Shown in pieces: positions 1 through 21,670 of a stretch of 64,000 nt of DNA (positions are counted from its first letter, which is position 1; every line of letters starts with the position of its first letter). The stretch lies in contig NW_026732981.1 in NCBI RefSeq assembly GCF_028476545.1, positions 124,001 through 188,000 of the forward strand, read 5' to 3'. The notes under the pieces were generated by a model. The model saw only the letters and a list, made by a program, of their open reading frames with translations, made no database searches and was not told the origin of the DNA. The DNA comes from Physella acuta. Its lineage: Eukaryota; Mollusca; Gastropoda; Physidae. A program made the position numbers and the translations under genes.

Positions 1-374
1 ACCTATTCTCCTCCCCCCGCCCCAAACCCCCATCGTAGAGTCGTCTTAAAGAAACTCTAAATGTGCAAGGTTTAGGGGTATGACTACGACTATACTAAGT
101 TTCAACGTGTAGTAACTACGTGTAGATCATCCTTAAATTTGGTTAAAATGCCGATTCTAGATAAAAATCCATTTTTAAAAGCACTCCCAGTTAAATTTGA
201 AGTTCACTTAAGGATTTTGGTTTTGGTTTACTGAAAAAGACAACACTATCATCTTAGCGTCCGTTGTATTTCTCCCTAAACGGGTATTTTATCGCGTTGT
301 GAAATAAAAGTGAATTCCTTTATGAATAACTCCCAAAAACACAGTTATCCAAGAATAAAGGGTAGTCTTGTAAA
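1..374. other. AT-rich non-coding DNA
   Basis: No reading frame, repeat boundary or RNA gene can be supported here. The stretch runs into a minisatellite. Confidence 0.5.
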
Positions 375-722
375 AAAAAATTAAAAATGTAATTTCTAAC
401 ACATGAGAGAAATGATGATATAAAGAATTTTATTTAACAAATAACTCAATATTATATTTAAAAATGTAATTTCTAACACATATGAGAAACGATGATGTAA
501 GGAATTTTATTTAACAAACAAAATTAATATTATATTTAAAAAATCTAATTTCTAACACATGAGAGAAACGATGATAAAAGGAATTTTATTTTTAACAAAT
601 AACTTAATATTATATTTAAAAATGTAATTTCTAACACATAAGAGAAACGATGATATAAGGAATTTTATTTACAAATTGACAAATTAAAATTTTATTTAAA
701 AAAATGTAATTTCTAACACATT
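375..722. repeat. 79-bp minisatellite
   Basis: About 4.4 tandem copies of a unit of roughly 79 bp, each marked by the phrase AATTTCTAACACA (near 390, 470, 545, 626 and 709) followed by GAGAAACGATGAT-like and GAATTTTATTTA-like segments. The copies differ by a few percent and small indels, so the array is not very recent. Confidence 0.8.
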
Positions 723-824
723 AAAAAAGTTGCAAATCCAATTTACTCAGAGAGTTTTCTTTATACTATGTTTATATTTTGATTTAAACTCAAAACGCAT
801 TTTTATTTTAAATTTAACGGAAAA

Positions 825-1195
825 TCATTCTTCTTCTTCGTTCTTAATTTTAAATGTTGGAAGGAATCGAGCCTTGTCTGCCAGAGGGGTTAAACTCGAG
901 ACTTTTTCGAATTTACCAACCATGAGCTTTTGCCGACTCGACCACGCCTCCATCACAATTAAGGATACGTGTTTTGCGCCATTGAGGCCATTGACTGTGA
1001 TTTCCGCCTGCTTTTCTTTTTGGATTTGCTTCCATAGCCTTTGTCCAACCAAGAACAATCTACAAGGCAGCAAGCTGATTTTGGAGTTGTCTCTCCTAGA
1101 AGAGTCGCTGTCCCCAGCTAACGAGCCTCGAGGGTTCGAACTCGAGACTTTTCGGTTTAGCAATCATGAGCATTACCGACTCGACCACGCCGATT
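825..1195 (-). repeat. Dimeric tRNA-derived SINE
   Basis: On the minus strand the element starts with a tRNA-like head: an A-box-like stretch (GTGGTCGAGTCGG) about 45 bp ahead of a B-box-like stretch (GAGTTCGAACCC). A second, related tRNA-like unit lies further in, near 870-950, so the element is dimeric. It ends in a GAA-type tail (seen as TTCTTCTTC on the plus strand). A full homologue with clean target duplications lies at 25271-25666. Frames reading through it are shadows. Confidence 0.75.
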
Positions 1196-1486
1196 TATTT
1201 AACCCCGTTACTGCGAGTCTTCAATTGTTGAACACATCGTAAAGTATAATGTAAAATCACTTGAACAACATAAATTGTTACACGTATTTTGAAATTAAAA
1301 ACTGCTAACCGAATAAATGAAAAAATCATCGCCTTGTATCTTTCTGACATAAAATTGAACATTTTATTTTAGTGAACTAATTTTGTCTAAATAACATAAC
1401 GTTACAGCAACAAACAGTGGTTTCGATTTCTTCTTCCATGCACGTTTCGGTACAGGCATGTTGAAGTACATGCCGTTTCGGAAATA
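1196..1486. other. Non-coding spacer
   Basis: AT-rich spacer between the SINE and the hAT-type element. Nothing else recognised. Confidence 0.4.
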
Positions 1487-2018
1487 GTTAGAAGCAGAGG
1501 CGGTACTACAAGACCCGATGTGCGAGGGGGTGGGAGCAAACAGGGTTTAAAGGGGCCCACGTTTTGACCAAACACAATAAAGATTTTTTACTTCTATTAG
1601 AGTAATGGTTTTGTAAAAAAACAAACATATCTTCTACAACAGTGAATTGTTCTACACACTGTTGCTTAGACAAAAAAAAATACATGAGCTGTAGTGTAAA
1701 AGATAGACAAACCTTTGTACCTCTTTCGTTAGCATTAATATAAATCATGAATATAAATGCACGAAAAAAAATCATGAGATTAAAAGAAACAAATGGAACC
1801 CTAATAAATAATAATTTCTTACACTTTTTGATCAGCTTGGCAGATATTAAGTTACACTTTTTACAATTTTCGGCGGAGATAAATGAGAAGAATATTAAAT
1901 TAAGCCCAAAATGAATTAGAACATATTATTTGTTATCCCATGGAGAATGTACTTTACAAAGACATAGATTAAATTACTAAATTAGATAGTTGCTCGAACA
2001 ATTAATTTAAAATGTAGT

Positions 2019-2215
2019 ATGACTGTCTATTCACTTGTCTCTGTGACCTCGGCATATGAAGAGATAGTGTGGTCAGCATTAAAACCAGCGGCCTTTACTT
2101 TCCCTAACGTGAGTTAGGTACCCATAAGAGTTGGGTGGACTCAAGGACGGTGACAAGTGAACTCTATTTCACTTGCCCCATACACCGTCAGGTTTGAAAG
2201 GGAAACTTTTTACTT
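2019..2215 (-). repeat. SINE fragment, second family
   Basis: Shares the body GTGACCTCGGCAT ... TTTACTTTCCCTAACG ... GAGTTAGGTACCCAT with copies near 18796, 37860 and 50845. In this copy the distal tail segment (CACTTGCCCCATACACCGTC and on) is joined in inverted orientation to the body, and the tRNA-like head is missing. Confidence 0.6.
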
Positions 2216-2255
2216 TATGACTGTCTATTAATATATATGGTCAGTATATAGTGTG

Positions 2256-4067
<1,812 letters not shown>

Positions 4068-4149
4068 TATATATATAAGGTGGGGTGGGGGGCAAAATAA
4101 CATATTGCGGAAAATCCATATTTCTTCTTGTTCCGCCACTGGTTAGCAG

Positions 4150-5382
4150 TGGCTGTAAATTGCAATTGCCGGGTTTAATGTTAAAGCAAACATGCTTTTT
4201 TGTTTGTTAAGCTAGCGTTAGGAGTAGCTTGTAACATTTTGCAGCATTCAATTTTCTAAAAGCCGAGAGGTGCTACTTAATATTTTTTTTTTAAATTCTA
4301 AATGAGCCGTTGATATCCTGATACAAATAAAGACGCACTTTGTGATGAGTAAAAGCTGAAAGTTACATGCATAAATTACATTTACAAAGCAGTGGTATTA
4401 ATACAAAAGAGAAATTTCATTTAACCAACCCGATTTAGCTCTGTGATATCGTTTATTACACTCGATACCAAACAAGTACATAATGTATCCTATCACGAAT
4501 TCCTCAGCATTATTAATTTAGCCTGAAGTTAAAATGAACTTACACAGATTGATAAAATTATTATCATAAATATCATTTTACTAACAATGTAGAAAGAAAA
4601 CTAATTTGTAGTTGTTGTTGTAGTGGAGTTTATAAAAATGGTGCATTAAATGAAGATAACACATAAATGACTACCCTTAGATTTAAATTTGCTGCATAGA
4701 TTTCGCCTCGATCTGTTGTGAAATAGTCACCACACAAGTTAAGCATAACAAAATAAATCAAATAAACGCGGCTCTGTTCGACTCTGTTCGCCACATACAC
4801 CGTGTCATAAGTTATATATAACAACTGCTACACCTCGCAGCACAAGGCGTTTAAAACCTTTATCCATAGAATATAAAGTCACGCCGCCAACGTCAACTCA
4901 CATTTTTAAAGAATAAAGATATTTTTACAGCAATTTCTCAGTTTTCAAAAAAAAACCAAATTAAAGTTAAATTTTTAAAATTTTAAATATTATTAATATT
5001 TTAAAAGTATAAGTAGCATTGTTTCTTTGCTTAAAAGTGTGTTGTTTATCAAATTTCAAACTTAATTTGATTTAGAATGTTTATTTGGTAGTATCTACTA
5101 TCTAACATTAACCTTTTTTTCAGGCAAAAAGCCTTCGGGTAAGTGCCTTTTGGGCATTTTTCGCATTAGGGCAAGTAAAATTTCGTGAAATCGGCATTCG
5201 GGAAAATGCCATTCGGGCAAGTGTCTTTCTGGAATTTGTCGTAGACCCTGCAAATAAGTTGTGTTTGCGTGTGCTTACAAAGTTTTGTCTGTTCTACGCC
5301 ATTTAAGATTAAAGTAGAGTTGCAAGCTATTTTTTTAATATTTTAAACTCTACTATTAAACTCTACGAAATTATTTTTTTGT
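4150..5382. other. AT-rich spacer downstream of receptor 1
   Basis: No credible coding frame. Contains one copy (about 5128-5240) of a small repeat with the phrases CATTCGGGCAAGTGTC and GTCGTAGACCC that recurs near 13000-13135, 36170-36245 and 49860-49940. A variant poly(A) signal for the minus-strand gene, ATTAAA, lies at 5339-5334. Confidence 0.5.
5128..5240. repeat. Small interspersed repeat (CATTCGGGCAAGTG family)
   Basis: Contains several mutually related phrases such as GGCATTCGGGAAAATGCC and CATTCGGGCAAGTGTC in both orientations, giving partial inverted repeats. Three further copies occur in the window. Class unknown; MITE-like. Confidence 0.5.
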
Positions 5383-8300
5383 TCACAATCTATCTTTAAA
5401 GTCCAACATCCATTGGTAGACAACAGGGTACATGATGAGCCATGGAAAAATAGCAGAGTTGAGTTGGATGACCAATGCAGTCAACCAGCCAACTGTGTTT
5501 ACACTAATGGTCAGTCCTGCTGCAGACAAAAGTCCTGTTGTACACACAAGACACCAACATAGCAAGTTTGACACAGCTACACCTGACATATATTTCATTC
5601 CCGTCATGTCCGCCTCTTCAAGTAAATTCAAATTTGTGTTCGAATTCCAGAAATTTGATTTAAATATCAATACAAGTCCAGCGACAGTCAAAATTATTGC
5701 TAAAAATGTCATAATAACGAAAATAAAGAGTGAATATATCCAACCAATAGGATGATTTATATAGAAAGTTAGCCCAAGACAAAAAGCATTGGATGAATAA
5801 ATCTGCCAGTCAGGAAACATTAAAGGCACTAGAGATAAATGTAATGAGAGACTCCATAGAATCGTGTTAAAAGATTGTATAGAAGACAATGATATTTGTT
5901 TAAGACTGGTTGGGAATGTAATTAGAGCAGAATAATACAACACAAGGAAAACTACAATTGCTGTGGTCGACTCAAAAGAAAAAGTTGCCATAAATCCCAA
6001 AATATTACACAGCAAACTTTCTTGCCAACCCAAGTTATTATATACATAGTCTCCATTAAAGTTGATATCAACGCCTAATAGGACAATAACACAAATATTC
6101 ATTAAAATGTAGGAGATTCCTAGATTTACTATTAAAAGCATGAACTTGCTTTTTGATACACTGTATCTGCCAAACATGACGTAAAGGATTATGAATACGT
6201 TACCCGTTAATCCAATAATCCCAACCAGCCACAACAAAACCCGCATTGTGACGTCAGCAATAAGATGATCACATGATGAAATTGGGTCATTTGGAGTGAT
6301 ACATTTACACGATGCAAAACCTGGTTCTTTCAAAGCAAAACAACAAAGTCTATAACTATCACCATAAACAGCTGTCTGCACTGTTATAGATCGCAAAGCT
6401 AAGGAAATACTTGTATTGTATACTAAATTTGTGTTTCTTATATCTAAAATACCTACTTGTAAGCGTGGTTGTCTACCCAAAGCAGAGAACTTAGTATTGC
6501 TTATGTTTAAGTACTTTATAAACACTGTAATATCTAAGTTGGATATTTGAAAGAATTTAAAATGAGAATAAGACAAATCTAATGTAATTAAATTAAAAAG
6601 AGAATAGTCTAAATATAATAAATAGATCAGTGTGTGAGATAAATTGAGATATTTTAACCTATATGAAGCATATGGTATAAAATAGACAATCTCATTGTAA
6701 CTCATATCTATGAGATGACAATATTTACAATTTTCCATCACGTCACCAAAATTCAATATTGATGAATCAGATAAATTGCAGTTTGATAGATGCAGTTCAA
6801 GCAAATCATCTAATTTTGGAAACGGAAAAACAGCTTGGCTCATATCCAACCCAGACAATATTAAAACTTTTGTACGTCTATCTATAGATTTAAAAACATC
6901 CGAATAATTGACTTTACTAAGGTCTGTAACTGCCGTGACACCAAATCGACAGGTAAAACCTGTAGGACACAACTCGTAACAATGCAACTCATCGTCACCT
7001 GTAGGGCAGTGGTCAATGCCATCACACACATGGGCCGGGTGGATGAGGGTCAGAGATTTACGGCACTGGAACCAGTCAGTTGCGTCTGTCACGTGATTAT
7101 ATTCAATCATCCCTTCGTCTGTTCCATAAGGACAATCCATGTCCCCATCATTTAACATGTAATATGGAATGCAGTACGACTGGGGACATTTATACAAACC
7201 ATCACTACATGCAAAATTTTCACATGCATCAAGATGAGACAAATCTAAACAGCCCAAGGGAATTTTCGAAAAACGATGTTTTAGATGAATACATCGAGGA
7301 GCCCAGATATATGTCTTTGCTTCATATGTAGACACATACGATTTATACATTATTTCAGGCATGGCTCTACATCTTATAACTTTGAGTTTTATTTGTGCTT
7401 CATAAATACATGACATGTTTTCACATCCAGACATTCTTTGTTTAATGTTTGTCAAAAGTTCGTGATCAACAGCTTTCCAGCGATGAGAAAGCATGAAAAA
7501 GTAAGTACTGTCGTTATAAAACCACTGACTTGGTAGACAGATTCCATCTGAGACAGTAGTTTCCATACAATGATTACAGTCTTCTTCGTCTTTTTTACTC
7601 AAACAGTCAACATAGCCGTCGCATCTTTTATCCATAGCTATGCAGTGCATTTTATTTTGAAGATTGCTCTCATCACATAGAAATTGGTTAACACACTCTG
7701 GCCCTGTTTTAATATTGAAGTCCAGCTCATCTTCTCCGTTTTTACAGTCTGAATACCCATCACGTACAAAACTGAAAGGAATTTTTGTTGCATAATCGTT
7801 GCAATCAAAAAAAGATATGTTTGATAAAATTGTATCGGTTAAGTATTGAACCCCATGTTTATCCTTGCCGACGCGATCTGTGTTTGTGTTGACTTTTTTT
7901 CTCAGTAGATTGGTCGTTTTAAATTCACAAATAAGTAAGCGAGTAACATTTTTAGTTGAAGGAACTTTTATCCATGAAAATTCAAAAACGGTTTTATTAA
8001 GCGAATAACGTAAAACAAAGCAAAACTGCTCTTTTTTATATTTTGTGCCAGACGTTTTATCAATATTGTGCTCCAAAAAATTCGAAAATAAATAACCGCA
8101 TTGTCTCGTGTTGAAAATGTATTCCTTTTTATATAATGATTCCAACATATTATTTGCTGTTGGCAAAAATGTCTTTTTAAAAAATTCTAATTCCTCGTTG
8201 GTTTCTATTTCAACAATTTCGGAGTTAAACTCTCTGCAGCGTGCTACGGCAGTCTCATGACTCAACATAGCTTCAGAAATTTCAAATTTATAGCAGGACT

Positions 8301-8932
8301 TTGTTGACTGAGCTGACTCAGATTTAAACGGAACCCAGCCTGTATTGCACTGATCACACAGTGACATAGAGACAATCATGTTTTCTTTAAGATCGTCATT
8401 TGAAGATATAAAAACATAATTGCTATTTTCAGAGAAAAATTCCCAATTTATGATTGGAAACTGCGTAATAAAAATAATAAAAGTAGCTTGCAAAACAATA
8501 TTGAATTTTTCAAAATATTCATCAAAATAGATATCTTTTTTAAATGCCCAGATGCAATTTTCGCATAAGATTATAACAACTACTTTATTATTTCTATCAA
8601 ATGAATGAGTTTTATTAAAATATCCTTCTGAGTGAATTATGATGGAATCCAATATTTGAAAATCATGTTTTTCGTAGGTGTTTAATTTGTCAATGTCTTT
8701 TAAAAATTCGTATGATGTTTCATAATCAATAGCACTCTCCAAAAGCGTTGTAAAGTTTGATGTTAAAAACAAAGATATTCTGCTTTTCATTGGTTCATAC
8801 GGCGCATCTGATAAAAAGTAACTCACAATTGACTTTATTCTCGTCTTTTGAAAAACGTTTACTGTAGGTGTGTATATTAGAACATCCAATTCAACTTCTG
8901 CACACTTTGCAATAGGGAACCTACAGTCTGCA

Positions 8933-9020
<88 letters not shown>

Positions 9021-9197
9021 TATATATATATATAGACAAACTATACAAATTAAATAAACAATAGTAGTGAGGTTTAAAAAAGTTAAAATTAACAGCAAAA
9101 ATTTTCGAAATGCTCACATAAAAACATATTTTTACAGAAGTGGCATAAACTTACATGTTGGTAGACAAACTGCTAGTGCCACCCACATAAGCCACAT
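5383..9197 (-). CDS. GRL101-like LDLa/LRR 7TM receptor 1 (CTLD-bearing)
   Basis: Two coding exons on the minus strand: 9197..9155 (start ATG, donor ACAT^GTAAGT) and 8927..5383 (acceptor GCAG^AC), phase-matched, about 1195 aa. Exon 1 encodes a signal peptide ([14 protein letters not shown]). Then, roughly: a degenerate vWA-like region (residues 25-190), a C-type-lectin-like domain (204-346, with GW...SCY, IETNEE and a final ICEF), LDL-receptor class A repeats (about 390-475 and 584-668), leucine-rich repeats (700-860), a Cys-rich LGR-type hinge, and seven membrane spans (about 905-1185). It matches Lymnaea GRL101 in its LDLa-LRR-7TM order. Odd points: TM2 lacks the usual Asp (GISYILM), TM3 has LYYS where DRY is expected, and TM7 has FPWLIM in place of NPxxY. 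The neighbour at 12719-21670 keeps all three. The reading frame also runs upstream through a (TA)n array, but those residues are intronic. Ligand and G-protein coupling are unknown; plasma membrane is inferred. Confidence 0.88.
8935..9016. repeat. (TA)n array in receptor 1 intron
   Basis: About 41 TA units in the 227-bp intron of receptor 1, ending only 7 bp from the 3' splice site. It takes the place of a normal pyrimidine tract and, because TA codes for Ile-Tyr, leaves the frame open into the intron. Confidence 0.9.
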
Positions 9198-10216
9198 TAT
9201 TTGAGGTTGGTTGGCGAATGCTACCGCACAAAAATGAAACCAGTAAAATATATGTATTTATTTATTTATTAAAAAATGACATACAATTTAAAATACATTT
9301 TTAATGTACTGATTTGTAACAAAATATTTTTAGTTCACGGAATTGAAAATAGAAATTAATACATTTTGATATAATAGTACCTTAATTAAAACAGGTTTTT
9401 TGCATACTATTATAGCGTTTTGCATAGCTTTGCTTTGGTTTTAGAAAAAAAAATATTGCCTAAATTTTTACTCTATGCATAAACCACAAACTGCGTCTCT
9501 ACTGTTGCTAAAAATTATAGTCATTATATGTAAAATTAAAGTTGTAACCTTTATATCATAAAAAACTTAAACATATTTTTTTAAATTGTTAGTGTTTTTT
9601 TTTTATTTTAAAATATTTTCAACCGTTCTTTCACAATCTTTTACGAATGCTACGATTGGACAGAGGCTTAACTATTCAAGCTAAAACTCATTTATAGGCC
9701 TACTTTTACAAAAGCAGCTGAGTCACAATTTATTTTATTAAATTTATTCATTCTTACACCAAGATAAAATCAATACACACAAATAGGCATACACATTCAT
9801 ATACTACCTGAGCTGCAGCAACTAGCGAATCCTGAACTATGTAGACTATCACAACAATCTGTAGTAATGATAACTGTGTAACTGTTAACGCGAATAATAG
9901 ACAGTGAATTTTTACTTAACTTTGAACATAATTAATATTTTTAAGCATTCCAACGAGTTGTAATGCTTAAACCGTTTGCTTAAAAATATTAACGAAACAC
10001 TCCTATCTTTAGTTACTGCCGATTGTCATAACAAACGCACGCCTCCGCCGCTGTTTTATAGCAGTAAGTACGACAAGGAGGAAAAAAATCTAATATAAAA
10101 GCTTTTATAGAGATACATTTTTAAGATAATGAAACCAATTCGCTTTATTTAATATAAGCGTTGATTATCAGAATGTATATGAGGTCTCGTTAAACACACA
10201 TCCTAACATTGTAACA

Positions 10217-10218
<2 letters not shown>
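9198..10218. other. Upstream region of receptor 1
   Basis: AT-rich, no coding signal. On the minus strand a TATA-like stretch (about 9246-9255) lies some 50-60 bp ahead of the receptor 1 start codon; this is weak evidence for a promoter. Confidence 0.35.

Positions 10219-10305
<87 letters not shown>
10219..10305. repeat. (TA)n array
   Basis: About 43 TA/AT units in the spacer between the divergent receptor genes. IYIYIY frames here are meaningless. Confidence 0.9.
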
Positions 10306-10307
<2 letters not shown>

Positions 10308-10731
10308 TATGTTGTGAACACACGGACACGCCTTTCGTGTGATCCGATGCGTAGCGCAACACATAAGACAAACAACCACAAACGGGTTACAACACAAGAC
10401 TGAATGAAACAAAGGCTCGTTGAAAACTAAAAGGTTTTAATAGTATATACACTATCTACACATAACAGTCTAGTCTAAACACAAAATTCACCAGCTAGTA
10501 AACTAAGATACAGTGGCTACAAACTAATCTAAACCTAACCTGTACAAACCTTAGAGATCTGGACAAAACTGAGGCCATCACACACGTTTTCATACACCTT
10601 ATATACCCTTTCATAAACTGGTACAAACCGGACTGTGACAACTCACAGCACGAGAACTGAAGAACGTCGAACGGGACAGGGTACCAAGTACAACATTCAC
10701 CCCCATTCATCCACTTCACTCGTTCACTACA

Positions 10732-10738
<7 letters not shown>
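10306..10738. other. Non-coding spacer between TA arrays
   Basis: Unique-looking sequence with no supported coding. Several frames cross it, but they depend on the TA arrays on both sides. Confidence 0.4.

Positions 10739-10814
<76 letters not shown>
10739..10814. repeat. (TA)n array bordering a DNA transposon
   Basis: About 38 TA units ending exactly at the left terminus of the element at 10815. The element's right end at 11760 also abuts TA units, so it probably inserted into a TA array. Confidence 0.9.
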
Positions 10815-10818
<4 letters not shown>

Positions 10819-11756
10819 ACGGTCAAAGCCCGAAGTGCGGTCAAACCCCGGATTGGCCGGCCAATGCGCGGATTGGCCGGCTCTCTTGGCCAAAGCCCGA
10901 AGAACTTAGAACTAAGATCGTATTTCGTACATTGGCCGGCCAATGCGCGCACTGGCCGGGACGTACTGGCCAAAGTCCGAAGTGCTTAAACTTGACAGAG
11001 TATTTTGTACATTGGCCGGCCAATGCGCGCATTGGCCGGGATGTCCTGGCCAACGTTCTATCTAGACTAAGTTGTGATCGCGTTTTTATTATTCTGGGTG
11101 CGGTTTCATTGTGAGTAACGTATTCTTTAGTTCAATTCTTCACGAAAAACTGCTCTTATTGTCGTCAGTTGGCACTGAGGAAAAATCACTACGAACCATC
11201 GCATCTTCACAATCATTGACTGGGGGCCAAGGCTACACTCGCTGCAATTGCACAACCAAGTGCACAACAAATCGCTGCAAGTGTAAAAATAACAAGTTGC
11301 TATGTAATTCTAAATGCCATAAAAGTTCAACTTGTTGTAACAAATTATAATAATGATTGATTGAGACTATAGTACAATAAAAAATTTGAATGTTTCTGTC
11401 ATTTAATTAATAATCAATAAAGACTTAATTTCATGATCCTTACGGCATTAAAAAACCCAAAATCTGCTCATGATTTTCTAATTCGGACTTTGGCCGGTCG
11501 TCCCTAGCCAGATGATCTTCTAATTAAGACTTTGGCCGGTCCACCATGGCCAGTCCGCGGACTGGCCGGCCAAAGGCTGAAATCAATAGTTATTTCAGAC
11601 TTTGGCCGGTGCACCATGGCCAGTCTGCGGATTGGCCGGCCAAAGGCCGAAATCAAGCAAAGTTTCGGACTTTGACCGACCTATGGGAGGCGATATTGGC
11701 CAATGCGCGGATTGGCCGGCCAATCCTAGCATTGGCCGACTTCGGGCTTTGACCGT

Positions 11757-11760
<4 letters not shown>
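10815..11760 (+). mobile_element. Internally reduced DNA transposon with TGTTAC termini
   Basis: Terminal inverted repeats begin TGTTACGGTCAAAGCCCGAA (10815) and end with the complementary TTCGGGCTTTGACCGTAACA (11760). Both arms are filled with GC-rich subterminal repeats built from the palindromic phrase GGCCGGCCAATGCGCG..ATTGGCCGG (several copies at 10850-11045 and 11560-11745). Between the arms lies a short coding remnant with a CXC-type cysteine domain. TGT...ACA ends plus such a domain suggest an integrase-type (Ginger-like) cut-and-paste element, but the integrase core is absent, so the class is tentative. Confidence 0.6.
11111..11350 (+). pseudogene. Transposase remnant with CXC (tesmin/TSO1-like) zinc-binding domain
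   Basis: The last 40 residues carry Cys spacings of the CXC type: RCNCTTKC, NRCKCKNN, LLCNSKCH, STCC. Such a domain is known at the C-terminus of KRBA2/Ginger-like integrase-derived proteins. The preceding residues show no recognised domain and there is no start ATG at the 5' end, so this is the tail of a larger lost protein. It lies wholly within the inverted-repeat element, which supports transposon rather than host origin. Confidence 0.55.

Positions 11761-11794
<34 letters not shown>
11761..11794. repeat. (TA)n loop between facing transposon ends
   Basis: About 17 TA units flanked by two transposon termini in opposite orientation, so 11662-11872 forms a large inverted repeat with a TA loop. 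Confidence 0.85.
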
Positions 11795-11798
<4 letters not shown>

Positions 11799-12085
11799 AC
11801 CGTCAAAGCCCCGAAGTCGGCCAATGCGCGGATTGGCCAATATCGCCTCCCATCGACCGGTCAAAGTCCGAATGTCGTTGCATTTATGGCAACCTCCATT
11901 TCTTGTTCAATGTTCTCAAGATCTTCCTCAGTAACTATTTTAACGAGAGCCTCTCTTGGTCATCCCGGCCAGTGCGCGCATTGGCCGACCAATGTATGAA
12001 ATACGCTCTTAGTGCTAAGTTCTTCGGGCTTAGGCCAAGAGAGCCGGCCATTGCGCACATTGGCCGGCCAATTACACGAATGGAC
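11795..12085 (-). mobile_element. Partial second copy of the TGTTAC-ended transposon
   Basis: Starts with TGTTACCGTCAAAGCCCCGA, a near copy of the terminus at 10815, and contains the same GGCCAATGCGCG-type subterminal repeats (to about 12080). No matching far terminus is seen, so the copy is truncated or disrupted. Confidence 0.55.
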
Positions 12086-12718
12086 ATGTTCAAATGCGAT
12101 AAAACTCGAAAGAACACACAGAAACGTAAATACTCATATACACACATACACACATACTTAGCCTAAATACACACATGACACACATGCACACATAAACAAC
12201 TTTACACACGTATACTATCATGAGTAGAGTTTTTTTTAGAGTTTTTTTTTTTAATTTACTCTGAATAATTTATTTTAATTAAAACTCAAGTATTGCAAAT
12301 CTCAGCAATTACATTTAGAGTTTCATTTTTTTCCGAGCCACGCCCAACCGATTGTTTATGTCTTTGAGAATGAATTTGAAATAATATATTTTGGATTACT
12401 TCTTACAAGTGAGGCTTTTTATTTTGCTCGAAAAGAAATTACTTACAACATTATTTTAACTTTTTTTCTGTCGTAGACAACACGCACGGCAATCGCAATC
12501 GAGTTTTTATTTTGTTTAATATATCTGCTTTTGAAATTATTGTTTTTACTAGAACCAGACATAATTAATTTTACTTACGCTAAAGCAGATTAAGTTTTGT
12601 TTTTTAAATGAGACTTAATTAAGATTAGAAAATATTTTTTTTGTTAATTTAACTCCTTTATATACAAAATATTTTTTTAATAATTAAAAACATTTGTTTT
12701 GTTCAGAAATCTGTAGCG
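12086..12718 (+). promoter_or_regulatory. Upstream region of receptor 2
   Basis: AT-rich with no coding. TTTATATACAAAA (about 12657-12669) is a TATA-like stretch some 50 bp ahead of the start codon. GTTCAG at 12700-12705 could instead be a 3' splice site for a 5' UTR exon, so the transcription start is uncertain. Confidence 0.3.

Positions 12719-21670
<8,952 letters not shown>

Noticed and set aside
730-1242. 170-residue frame and its minus-strand partner
   Set aside because: Both cross a tRNA-derived SINE; the same peptide segments appear at 25419-25688 for the same reason.
1506-1775. 89-residue minus-strand frame (also 4630-4824, 51348-51623, 59899-60111)
   Set aside because: No domain, no paralogue in the window, no splice or signal evidence; chance frames in AT-rich DNA.
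8930-9117. IYIYIY-type N-terminus continuous with receptor 1
   Set aside because: It is translation of the (TA)n array in the intron. A phase-correct acceptor at 8928/8927 and a signal-peptide exon at 9197-9155 explain the gene better, and receptor 2 has the same exon layout.
10635-12166. Frames with repeated GRPIRALAGQ or LAGQCAHWP phrases on both strands
   Set aside because: They are translations of the palindromic GGCCGGCCAATGCGCG subterminal transposon repeats, which are open in several frames.
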